Assembly (NCBI RefSeq): GCF_026212465.1
Contig: NC_080053.1
Span: 12,646,649-12,710,648 of the forward strand
Direction of reading: 5' to 3'
Length of the DNA stretch: 64,000 nt
DNA from: Amaranthus tricolor
Lineage: Eukaryota > Streptophyta > Magnoliopsida > Caryophyllales > Amaranthaceae
In this document: piece by piece, positions 50,552 to 62,400 of the stretch
How the letters are laid out: the number at the start of each line of letters is the position of its first letter
How positions within the stretch are numbered: the first letter of the stretch is position 1
Notes under the pieces: generated by a model
Database searches by the model: none
Seen by the model: the letters and a program-made list of their open reading frames with translations, nothing else
What the model was told of the DNA's origin: nothing
Program-made: the position numbers and the translations under genes

Positions 50552-51290
50552 GTTACGATTCCTGAGTGCCAATGGACTTTGATTCATGACGGTGGGCATC
50601 GATATGGAGTGAGAACTACAAACATGTCTGAAGCGTTCAATGGCGTAATGAAAGGGGCCAGATCACTCCCAATCACTTCATTGGTTAGGATAACATTCTT
50701 CCGGTTAACGAATACTTTGCCACAAGGAGGGATTTAGGGAGAAACAGATTAGACAATGGACATGTGTATGCCAAGAAACCAACTGATACGATTGATAATT
50801 GCTGAAAAAGCACGCTTTCATGATGTTAGGATATATGACACAGTGCGTGGGATATTTGAGCTCACCACTAGTTGTGGCAACAGGATAACAGGAAAAGGTG
50901 GAAAATCCTACATGGTTGACCTCACAGCAACATCATGCTCCTGTTAGAAGCCAACCATCTTCAAGTTATTGTGCTCACATGTTCTTACAGTATGTCAAAC
51001 TCGTAACATATCGTATGACGCTTTTGTGGACCCTTCGTTTCGCACTACAAAATACGTATCGAGATATAAGAAGACTTTCATGCCTGTTCCAGACATGTTC
51101 ACCTGCAATCCTTGGAACGGTCCTACAGTCGTTCCAGATCCCTCAACGAAACGTGGAAAGGGTCGTCCGCGATCAACTCGTATACGGAACGAAATGGATG
51201 CACCGTTGACACGTCCTCGTAACACATGTAGCATTTGTGGATTTAGTGGTCATAATAAGAAAACATGCCCTCGAAGGTCAACAAAGTATG
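50552..51290 (+). pseudogene. MULE transposase, C-terminal fragment with SWIM zinc finger
   Basis: Pieces in order, over three frames: IPECQWTLIHDGGHRYGVRT, TNMSEAFNGVMKGARSLPIT, EYFATRRDLGRNRLDNGHVY, then ARFHDVRIYD and GGKSYMVDLTATSCSC, a TAG at 50945-50947, KPTIFKLLCSHVL, and a C-terminal zinc knuckle NTCSICGFSGHNKKTCP. The CxC...CxH pattern is the SWIM finger typical of MURA-type transposases. The DDE catalytic part is missing, at least two frameshifts and one stop are present, and it abuts an (ATT)n tract on its left. It is not functional. Confidence 0.85.
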
Positions 51291-51356
51291 TTTTTTTTTT
51301 AATATTTTGTAATATCATGTTGAGACTGATAATATTTATGTGATTTTTATAACACT

Positions 51357-53214
51357 TATGTATGTAATAGCGATCATGGCGATGTCGGGCCCAGTTGATC
51401 CATCAGTGCTTACGCTTCAGGCGACACATAGGAGCGTAGCTGCGTGGGACAGCTCCACTGCCCAATTAGTTACTCGTCAGCACTACCAGGCGAGTACGTT
51501 ACGTTGGGAGGTGGATGACAGAGTATTAGAGGTAATCGAATTAGCTGGTTTCAGATACATTCAAAGGTTATTAGGCGGGGGCTTAGAAATCGATCGAGCT
51601 CTTATCACTACATTGGTGGAGAGGTGGAGGCCGGAGACTCACACCTTCCACCTCACAGTTGGCGAGGCAACGATCACGTTGCAAGAAGTGGCAGTTATAA
51701 TGGGATTGCCCATTGAAGGACAAGCAGTGATGTCATGGAGAGGGAAATTGGCCAGCATTAGTTCATGAGCTACTAGGGGTTTGGCCTGAAAACCCTTAAG
51801 ACCCCACACAGCCGAAGATCATCGTTGGATCGTCATTGAAGCTGACTTAGCTCCGAGAACATTTTAGCGCGCTAGAGGATGACGTGGATGATGTTACGGT
51901 TGATAGACATGCGCGAGCGTACATCTTGTACCTGTTTGGATGCATCTTGTTTCCAGACAAGAGCGGTGACTCGGTGCAATTAATCTATCCCCCTCTACTG
52001 GGAGACTTAGAGCGCGTAGATGAGTACAGTTGGGGAAGTGCTACCCTAGCGTATCTGTATCGTAACTTATGTCGAGCATCTCGTAAGGGTGCCAAGGACA
52101 TTGGTGGCTGCTTAATATTGTTACGGATATGGTCATGGGAGCATATTCATACAGGGAGGCTCATAATTCGGACGATTCGACCTGATGGGCAACATGATCA
52201 GGAGGATGACGCGGATGATTTTGAATCGGTGTTAGGTTCACAACATCGTCGCGAGATGGATCCTTTAGCAGTAAGGTAGCAACACTCAATTCACTATTCA
52301 AATTCATAATTTCACTGTTTTATGATACATGAAAATGTTAAATAATTTTAATTTGTTTGCAGATGGCTTCGTGTATATCTTTTGAGATCCTACTCCCCAC
52401 ATACTCTCGTCTACTACAGAGACGCACTTGATCGACAACGGGACGAGCAGGTTATTAACATTTACTATTTGTATTAGTTATGAATAAATTGTCTATATTA
52501 CTGAGCATATTGATTTCTATTACAGATGACATGGCAGCTTACACAGCGGCTAAGATGGACGCTCTACCACACATATGTACATCGGGCCACGAGATTTGGA
52601 GATCGCGTTGTCCCCTTATTTGCTTTGACATCGTCGAGCTACATCTCCCAGATCATGTCATGCGTCAATTCGGTTAGGAGGAGGTTATTCCGCAAGCCTG
52701 TGACACCCAACCTCAACTACATACGATCGATCGGAGGACTGGGGACAAGAACTATCTCGTACGACATAGATCGCATGTAGATGCGTGGAATGACCGAGCA
52801 TCTAGATTGGTTCGAGGAGATAACTTCACAAGTCATAGCTCTGCTATGTACATGAGCTGTTACAGGCGTATCTCCATATTACGCCTAACAAACACCACAT
52901 TTGCGCAGCCAGGATCACATTACCATCCGACATCTACGTTACTGGTACGTCTTCTTTCAACACTCATAACATATAGTAATAATTTTATGTGACTCTTTTA
53001 ACAATATAATGATAACGAACAGGCTGAGCGCATTCGATCGGTGCTCATACAATGCAATGATACGATTCAAGGGGCCGCTACATCGCCAGTTGATGTGGGG
53101 TATCGGCTATGTTCTCAGACCCTAGGCTCCATTAACGCGTCATTGACCGATGCATTGAGTCAGGCGAGTTATGAGTACCTCATACTGACTCCACCCGTCA
53201 TTGGCGAGGTAGAT
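51357..53214 (+). pseudogene. Plant mobile domain (PMD) gene, left inverted copy
   Basis: It matches the minus-strand copy at 53432-55288 over its whole length. It starts at ATG 51376 (MAMSGPVDPSVLTLQATHRS) and has WRPETHTFHLTVGEATITLQ and LPIEGQAV, the PMD (aminotransferase-like plant mobile domain) signature. Lesions against the other copy: a 2-base deletion near 51731, in-frame TAA near 51798 and TAG near 51849, a 1-base deletion near 52539 (TGGCAGC|TTAC), and a TAG near 52675. The intron before RWLRVYLLRSYSPHTL (CAG at 52362-52364 region) is kept. PMD proteins such as MAIN/MAIL act in nuclear gene silencing and genome stability; many other PMD genes are transposon-borne. Confidence 0.85.
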
Positions 53215-53431
53215 ATGTGATGATCCTTTGCGGAGGCGATGGATGTGGAGGAGGAGTGGTGATGGAAGCTGGAGGAACGAATGGGGACATAGTACCGGAT
53301 GTCGATGGCGATCTGGAAGACCGACCTCGAGTAGATGAACGCAGGCGACCTCTTGTGGACCGAGAACTGGATCCTCCGGAAGAGCTACCTCGATGGGTTG
53401 AACTCCGTGGAGAAGGAGTGTGGAATGTGTC
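53215..53431. other. Spacer (loop) between the two PMD copies
   Basis: 217 bases unique to the centre of the inverted duplication. On the minus strand the spacer continues the right copy's frame as a Ser/Arg/Pro-rich tail (TPSPRSSTHRGSSSGGSSSR, RSSRSPSTSGTMSPFVPP), the kind of low-complexity tail PMD genes have. So it is the natural 3' end of the right copy, and the left copy is the duplicate. Confidence 0.7.
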
Positions 53432-55288
53432 ATCTACCTCGCCAATGACGGGGGGGGTCGGTATAAGGTACTCATAACCCGCCTGACTCAATGCATCGGT
53501 CAACGACGCGTTGAGGGAGCCTAGGGTCTAAGAACATAGCCGATACCCCACATCAACTGACGATGTAGCGGCCCCTTGAATCGTGTCATTGCATTGTATG
53601 AGCACCGATCGGATGCGCTCAGCCTGTTCGTTATCATTATATTGTTAAAAGAGTCACATAAAACTATTACTATATGTTATGAGTGTTGAAAGAAGACGTA
53701 CCAGTAACATAATGTCGGATGGTAATGTGATCCTGGCTGCGCAAATGTGGTGTTCGTTAGGCGTAATATGGAGATACGCCTGTAACAACTCATGTACATA
53801 GCAGAGCTAGGACCTGTGAAGTTATCTCCTCAAACCAATCTATATGCTTGGTCATTTCACGCATCTACATGCGATCTATGTCGTACGAGGTAGTTCTTGT
53901 CCCTAGTCCTCCGATCGATCGCATGTAGTTGAGGTTGGGTGTCACAGGCTTGTGGAATAACCTGCCTCAAACCGAATTGACGCATGACACGATCCGGGAG
54001 ATGTAGCTCAACGATGTCAAAGCAAATAAGTGGACAACGTGATCTCTAAATCTCGTGGCCCGATGTACATATGTGCGGCAGAGCGTCCATCTTAGCCGCT
54101 GTGTAAGGCTGCTATGTCATCTGTAATAGTAATCAATTTGCTCAGTAATATATACAATTTATTCATAACTAATACAAATAGTAAATGTTAATAACCTGCT
54201 CGTCTTGTTGTCGATCAAGTGCGTCTCTGGAGTAGACGAGAGTATGTGGGGAGTGGGATCTCGAAAGATATACGCGAAGCCGGCTGCAAACAAATAAACA
54301 TTGTTTAACATTTTCATGTATCATAAAATAGTGAAATTATGAATTTTAATAGTGAATTGAGTGTTGCTACCTTACTGCTAAAGGATCCAACCCACGCCGA
54401 TGATGTGACCCTAACACCGGTTCAAAATTATCCGCGTCATCTTCCTGATCATGTTGCCCATCGGGTCGAATCGTCCGAATAATGGGCCTCCCTTTATGAA
54501 TGTGCTCCCATGACCATATCTGTAACAACATCAAGCAGCCTCCAATGTCCTTGGCACCCTTATGAGATGCTCGACATAAGTTACGATACAGATATGCTAG
54601 GGTAGCACTTCCCCAACTGTACTCATCTATGCGCTCCAAGTCTCCCAGTAGAGGGAGATAGATCAACTGTACTGAGTCGCCGCTCTTGTCTGGAAACAAG
54701 ATGCATTCAAACAGGTACAAGATGTAAGCTCGCGCATGTCTATCAACTGTCACATCATCCGCGTCATCCTCCAGCGCGCTAAATTGCTCTCGGAGCCAAG
54801 TCAGCTTCAATGACAATCCAACGATGATCTTCGGCTGCGTGGGGTCTTGAGGGTTTTCAGGCCACACCCCTAGTAGCTCATGAACTAATGCTGGCCAATT
54901 TCCCTCTCCATGACTTATCACTGCTTGTCCTTCAATGGGCAGTCCCATTATAACTGCCACATCTTGCAACGTGATCGTTGCCTCGCCAACTGTGAGGTGG
55001 AAGGTATGAGTCTCCGGCCACCACCTCTTCACTAATGCAGTGATAAGAGCTCGATCGAGCTCTAAGCCCCCGCCCAACAACCTATGAATGTATCTGAAAC
55101 CAACTAGTTCGACTACCTCTAATACCCTGTCATCCACCTTCCACTGTAACGTACTCGCCTGGTAGTGCTGACGAGTAACCAATTGGGCAGTGGAGCCCTC
55201 CCACGCAGCTACGCTCCTGTGTGTCGCCTGAAGCGTAAGCACCGATGGATCAACTGGGCCTGGCATCGCCATGATCGCTGTTACATAA
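53432..55288 (-). pseudogene. Plant mobile domain (PMD) gene, right copy, less damaged
   Basis: First exon 54371-55272 is fully open, 300 codons: MAMPGPVDPSVLTLQATHRS, the conserved PMD block with WWPETHTFHLTVGEATITLQ, MGLPIEGQAVI, WLREQF, RAYILYLFECILFPDKS, DEYSWGSATLAYLYRNLCRA and IWSWEHI. The second exon is 54196-54283 (SRLRVYLSRSHSPHTLVYSR). The third starts at 54120, but its third codon is TAG (54112-54114) where the left copy has TGG. A TGA follows near 53866, again Trp in the left copy. The tail runs on into the spacer to about 53200. Transcribed, it might still give a truncated PMD protein of about 330 residues. Gene and copy lie inside the MULE, so this is transposon cargo rather than a host gene. 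Confidence 0.85.
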
Positions 55289-56430
55289 AAGAGTTGCGAT
55301 CACAACCAATTACATCATAGACTTTGCTAACAAACACCTCAAAAGTCGTATTTTGACGATGGATAAACATCACTGTAAATTTGAATACAAGAATTTGTAA
55401 TATTAAGGTATTAGAACACTTATTACAAGGTTCATTTAAAATATAACGCTAAAAATACCATGAATATATACTAAAACCATTAAACTAACTCTACAAAATA
55501 ATAAACTTTCATTCAAGCATTTCATCAAACACTTTATATGCATACAAACCAAATCATAAAATTCAACTACAAATGTGTAGAATGTAAGCTTGAATCATGA
55601 AATCAAGAGAATGTAACACACAATCAATGTATTTATAACTTCAAATGACAACAATAATGAACAAAATAATCAATTTGCAAATTGAAATAAATTAGGGTTT
55701 ATATTAATGCCTTAAATGATGATGAAAATGAACAAGTAAAGAAGGAGAAGAGGAGAATGTAGTTGATTAATTTAATTGAATGAGAGGAATTGTGAATATG
55801 AAGTAAATGAGGATTGAAGAAATTTTTTTTTAAAGCAGAACCGGCAGCAAGGAGGAAGGAAGAACAAGTGAGATGAAGTGACCAAATAAAAACAGAAGCA
55901 GCCATTTTGTACAGCTACAAAACCGCCACTTCAAGTGGCGGTTTACTATATTAAATTTTTTTTTTAAAAAAAAAAATTGAAATTCATGTAAACCGCAATT
56001 TCATATAGCGGTTTACTTAAGATTCCTAAACAAAACCGCCATTTTAACTAGTGGTTATATTAAAAAAAAAAATTTCTCAAACCTATTCTACGTGGACGGT
56101 AATGTGGGAAATACTTTCCCAATTAATGCAAAATGGGAATTAGTTTATTTTTGGACAATATTATGAGAAAATACTCAACTTTATAAAATCTTATTTCTGC
56201 GGCGGCCACCGCCTACCACCTTATTTCCAGCTCCACCGCCATGCCCCTCGGCCCTCCTTATCGACTGTCAATCCTCCCATCAGTCTCATCACATAAGTCG
56301 TAACTGAGCGCGAAACCGGTTCTCCCTCTTATTAAATTTCGACTGTTTGTCACTACCAACAAACTACCAATTCAAACATTTCAAACTTGTGGGCATTTCA
56401 CTGTTTGATGCTTCATAAATCCTCCAATTA

Positions 56431-59400
56431 ATGGCAATTTCAAGACTATCAATTCTTTTTTGGTGGAGAAAATTAAGCAAGAAAGATCTAATCACTGCTG
56501 CTGTTGGCCTAGCACTCATCGTTTTCTCCTACTCTTTTCTTTTCAATCATTCCCCTGATAACAATACTCCTGACTTCACTCTTAACCCCCATTCAGATTA
56601 TGTACCTTTGACTCTCCTTAGCAATGCTAAACATAGAGGGGCATGTTAGTATATCGTCTCTTTGTTTATTTCTTAGTTTCTGTAAAATTATTATGTGTTG
56701 AACTTTGGATAATTTCCATTTTTTTGGTTCATTATTGCAGTTTGCTTGGATGGGAGTTTGCCAGGATACCATTTTCGTCAGGGTTTTGGATCGGGATCTA
56801 ACAACTGGGTTCTTCACATTGAGGTTAGATCATAGATGACCGCATACCCATTAATGTGCGCACTTGAACTTTTTAGTGTCCACTTGTTTTGTAATACTTA
56901 AATGGTGTTAATGATAACAATAATAACGGAAACTTAATGTTATTTAGCCGGAAGAATCAATTGATAATCTTTGATCATGCTTATCCTAGTCTAATCATGC
57001 TGTACTAAAAGTATTTTCATCCATTGTTACATAGGGAGTAATAGTATGTGGTATTTGAATATAGTGAAAAATAAATTTCCAGGATGAATCACGAAATTGT
57101 AAGTTTCCCCATTTTTGATTTTAGTGCGTCTCTATAAATTTACTCTATTTTAATTTTGTATATGACCATAATTATTTTTACTCTCTTATTCCTACATAAT
57201 ACCTTACTACTTTAAACCATTATGCCTAGCTTCTCAATCTCCATGCCATCTAACAATGGGGCAACCTATCAAGGATGGAGGATTATTTGGATAAGAATTT
57301 AGGAGGGAAATGAAAGGCAGGGAAGGGAGGGAGGGGAAAGGAAGGGAATTCTATGGGATTACGATAGGTATTATCAATTATGATAATATCTGGTTTTCAC
57401 CTTGCTTGTACTAGAAAATTTATCCTAAATACTTATTAATTCTTGATATGGGGCCAATGATTTATAGTTCTTTAGTTTTGAATTATAAAGAACTAAAGTG
57501 AAATGACTTATTAAATCATGTGCACTTCTTATTTATGTGAAGTTTCACATGACTACCATGGGTCAATTAGAAGCATGTTTGTTGTTAGTTTTATCATTAA
57601 CAAGGGTAAAATTGCTTACATACGAACATCCCAAACATCACCATGGGTGGGAGCGACTAAATGGTTTTGGGGTTATGGAATGGAATAAAACTTGTTAGTT
57701 CTTGATGAATATAAACAACTTCATTTTATCATTATGTTTTTCAGTTCATTCACCATTGCGGAGACAAATTGAAAATGTGGAGAAGACTTGAGCTAATTAT
57801 ATTTGTTTCTACTCGCTTTTTTTAAGCATTTGATGTGTTTAAAACTTGATCCTAACAAGTCCTTTCGTATGAGATTAGAGTTTTGTATAGTTTTCAAGAT
57901 TTGCCTTTATAATATTTATTATACAAAATCATATTTATCTTTATCATCGTTGTTTACTTAGGGGAATGGTTATGTTATACAAAAGTATTCATTTTTTGTT
58001 GAGGTTCTTTTGTGATTTGATATTTATCCACTTGAAGTGAAATCAATAGTCTTAACTAAACTTCTTAAACTCATTCCATAGAGGATTATGGTTAGACTCT
58101 CTTCCTTATATCTTATATGGTGGAGGTTTTGGTTTTTCCGGCCAAGTCCTCATAATATATAGTTGGAAAACTATCCTGAATTCTTGAATACAAGTTTTTA
58201 TCTTTTTTCAGGGTGGAGGTTGGTGTGATTCTGTTGCAACTTGTGCACTACGGAAAACAACACCATTAGGTTCCTCAAACCACATGGAGCAAGTTCAATT
58301 TTCTGGAATTCTGAGTCATAATCCAGCACAAAATCCTGGTATTATTTTATTCCAAAGTTTTCCTTTTACCTCGCACGTTGAATTTTTTGAATCTTACAAT
58401 CTGCTTCATATGTTTTCAATCTTATTGCCATATTTTCCTTTTTTACGTTACCAAACTCATTCCCTATTGTCTCAACTCTCAAAGTAAATATGTTATTGCA
58501 CACTTAGGCACACTTTGGGCCATCTACTTGTCTCTCTATCCTTTTTCCCCCTCCTAGAAAAATAAATTCTCTACTTAGACAATGAAATTGAGAGAGGGAG
58601 TACTTATAGTTAGGTCTCAAGAACGTAATTTGTACGAAATGTTAAAAATGTTGTATTCTCCTACTTCTAATGATCTAACTAAGCCGAAATTTTATTTTCT
58701 TTTCTATGGATAGATTTTCATCCATCTAAAAAGTGTTGCCAAATTCTCAAACTCAAAACAAGAAAGACTAAACCAACTCAACTGTCCTATTAGCAAATAA
58801 TGGTAGGTTAAGAACTTTATTAGTGTGGGTTTGAAGATAAAATTTAAATTTGTTTGATTAGTCTAATGTTTTGGTTGAGTGTAATAAAGGCCAACTTATA
58901 ATAACTTTAGAAGCATTGTTACCTGGAACAACATTCGGTTTGGAACGGGAAATGGGATGCAACCTAGATTGACTTTGGAATGATTGGGTACGAGATACAT
59001 TATGTATAAAAATATTTTTGAAAACAAAAATAATTAAAGTAATTTTTTTCTTTAAGGAATTGTTTTTGAGTAGAATTTTTTCGTTTTTTAGGTTTCATCT
59101 CTTTTTTCCTCCCTCCTTTTTTCTTTAATTTATAAATCAAGGCTAAAATACTTTTAAAAAAAGATCTTCTACACCGGGATATCACCTTAAGTGATTTGGG
59201 TCGTGTTCGTTGTGATGGGACCAAATGTTCCTAGATCATAGAACGTGGCTATGTTCCACATTCCATGTAACTATGTTTAAAAGTAAATATAATGTAAATA
59301 AAAACGAGATTCAACATCAACAAAGTCATAGATACACTCAAATTTGTTAGCTTTTTGGGGTTGGCCTACACATAATGACGTTCATTTTTTTTCCTTCTTT

Positions 59401-62400
59401 TATCCAAAAACGTCAAAACTTTTACTTGTGCAAAAAGCGCTTGATAGGTGGAACTAATCTCTTGTCCTTGAGCAACTCAACTAAATCTATTGATGGTCAG
59501 CTGTATTGGTTGCACCATTGTTTTGGGGGGCCATGATCTTACAAAAAATTATGAGTCCCTAGAAACTCATCACCTCAAAACTTAAAGTATTTGGAGAGGA
59601 TATGAATATTACTTTCCAGAGGAATAAATAAATGACACTTGCGAAGATGAAACAAGATCAAGATTTGTTTCAAGCAAACATCAATGTAATATTTTCCAAC
59701 TTAATAAACCTTAAACGGAAAATGCTTTGACCTGCATTGGAGAAAGTAGAATAATTTTGAAGTCGACTAGGAACCATAGACTCAAATGAAATGAGAAGAA
59801 TAAACGGTACGGGGATGTAAGCAAAAGTGTAAGTATTAAATGAATAGGTAAGAGATAATGATCTTAAATCTGAGATTTCAGACCTACTAAAGTTGCTTTT
59901 ACAAAAAAAATTAAGAAGGAAGAAGGTCTATCGGAGGAGGAGAATGTAGTTGGGTGCGAGCATGGTGCAATGCAATAAGGGATATAGTGATGCTGTAGCG
60001 GGGATGATGCCATTGTCATACCACCAAATATTGACCTAAACCATGAAATACACCTTCACAATGCGGGTAATACTAGTTCGTTAAATTTGATAACCTTTAC
60101 GATGCGGACGATACGATACTTTGCGGCCTCGTTTTTGCACTATGGATGCAAGTGGGTTGGTTGGGATGGCCGAAGAAATCCCAAATTTATCACACCTTTT
60201 TTCACCAACTGAAAGTAATGCAAAAATACCTTGATGGTGAAGATGTCAAAAAGGGAATAAGATACTTTACACTCTTTTCCGAAATTAAGGGGAAAAAGTG
60301 AAAGATTAAAGGGTAGAAAAAAACTAGGAAGAAATACTAAGTAATGATTGTGAAGAAAGTAGACTTAAACATATTCTTGGGAGAATCAATGTTAGTAGAT
60401 TTGGTGGACAAATAGGTGGGCTTGTTGGTGTGTTGTGCAGTGATGCTATTGCTAACCAGAGAGAGAGAGAAAGAGAAGGTGAAGTGAGTTGGATAGATTG
60501 CGCAAACATACACATATAATTTTGATAGAGGTTGGTTTTGTTTATGTTGTGGTTGAAGAAATAGGGGTGACAAATATTGGGTTGAGGAAGAAAGAGACAT
60601 GGTCAAACAAGGGCTTGAAACAAGCCGTAGTGACCAATGGGGTGTGAATAGCATTTTTAGCAAAAATGGCCGATCACGCTAAACACATTTAAAGAGAAAC
60701 TAGGAACACTTAAGGATAAAATGTTTTATGTTGGGAAAAGGATGAATTCAACCTCACTTTAAAGTAAGTTCTTGTTAGTGTTGTTTCACATTCCAAGGGT
60801 CCATTTGTCATAAAGATTGGCCAAGAGTATCGTAAACATCATCTAAATTTCACCCAATTACAAGAGAAAACAAGCAACGAAGAGATTGTGGATGTCATTG
60901 AGTGATCCAAGGCATGTTGTGCTACCAAGATGTCATTGAGGATTTCATTGAGTAAGGGCATTAATTAGAGGAAAGACATCAAATTTTCAGTGTGCAATCC
61001 TTCACAAAAGTTTATAAACTTTATCTAGTTTTATCCGAGAACTCAAATAAAAAATTATTAAGTTTCCAACTCATTTTGGCCTCAGTAAAACTTGTGATTT
61101 TTTTCATATACAATTGTACCATTAAATTATTTAACTTTTCCATTTTCCTCTCTATTTATCTTTTCTTTCTTTTCATAACATCACGACTATTGCAATTCAT
61201 TCCGTAATGACTCAATATGACTTTATTGGTCTATCTTAATATGAATTACTGGCATGAATCATTGATAGATCAAATCCATTAGAAACCTGGGTTTTATTAG
61301 AGGACTTGTTAACCAGAAAACCAAGTTTCAAGGAGTAATTGTTTACTGCATATTGACATTTGTTGGAGTAACTACTTATTGATTTCGTATCGACGAAAGT
61401 TAGAAAAACCAAAATCATAATGTACTTTTTTCCAACCAATGTGAAAGTCCAAATATCAACTAAATCTTATCACTCTTTACCTCAACTTATATTTTGAAGT
61501 CAAATTTTATTCAAGTCTAATTTCCTCAATTTGTTTTCATTGCCTTTTCCTTTTATTTTTCTTCATTTTACTGCAATTTACATTTACAAACTCAAAAGAA
61601 CTAATTCTAGCATAATGATTTTGAATGAAACTTGTATACATTATTCTTTAACTCTCGAACAACATTCTTTCTTCGCTCAAATAATCGTTCTCAAATGAAG
61701 TTAAAAAAATTCCTTAGTGCTCCAAGAATATATTTCGTCACAAGCATCAACTAATAAACCATGAAACTACAATCTCAATAATTGACCATGATAGAATGCA
61801 TCAACTAACCTTTAGACATCCCATTGAACTTAATCCTCACTTGTCAATGAACTCACCAAATTTTCTCCTCTAGTGCATGAAATACGGCCTTATGAGTTCA
61901 TTATACAAATGCCAAAAACGGAACTTTAAGAAATTGTAGCTCATGATGACAAACTATCTAAAACCTGTTTGTGGTACTACATTAGATTAGAAATAAAGCA
62001 ACAAAAATAAAGAAAAGAGAAAATGCGGACAAAACGGGGAGGGATCAGGAGGGAAAAGGTAGACAAAAAGAAGATAAAGTTGACTATATTCTATACAAGT
62101 CATAGATAGCTTTTTCTTACTAGAATTTCATTACACACGACGTGAACTTGCTACCTTGGAATTTTTTTTACCTATAATTTTACTTCCATGTATTGTTTAT
62201 CACAAATTTCTTAGCATTAGCTTTATGAGTACCCTTTTGTGTCAAATTCTTGACTCTCCGACATTGCTTTGCCTCTTAAACATTCCAATTACTGCGAAGA
62301 CTATAGAAAATTTTCTCAAAATAGCCGAGTATGAAACTTATATACATATCCGAGTCTGAGTAACATAGGCTCTGATTGACCTTTCTTGTTGTCTTAGTTA

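Larger units (their letters stand above)
49193..56171. mobile_element. Mutator-like element (MULE), about 7 kb, decayed
   Basis: Long terminal inverted repeats: left 49193-49395 and right 55975-56171 (reverse). Both read TTTTC(C/T)CATAATATTG, then AACTAATTCCCA, then ATTAATTGGGAAA- and TTTCCCACATTACCGTCCAC-like segments, then AATGGCGGTTTTGTTTAGGA. Inverted repeats of about 200 bp and an internal MULE transposase remnant (50552-51290) support the Mutator class. No matching 9-base flanks could be found. The cargo is a plant mobile domain gene in inverted duplicate. About 49400-50550 holds only AT-rich sequence, an (ATT)n run (50448-50528), and two tandem pieces around 'TACTTGGATCACAACAAATA' (about 49525 and 49638). 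Confidence 0.8.

Noticed and set aside
53217..53477. 86-residue plus-strand frame in the PMD spacer
   Set aside because: Antisense of the Ser/Arg/Pro-rich PMD tail; Gly/Asp/Glu-rich mirror composition.
60324..60663. Minus-strand frames of 63-108 residues within PAE intron 3
   Set aside because: Ser/Leu/Thr-rich low-complexity translation of purine-rich intron DNA, no domain.
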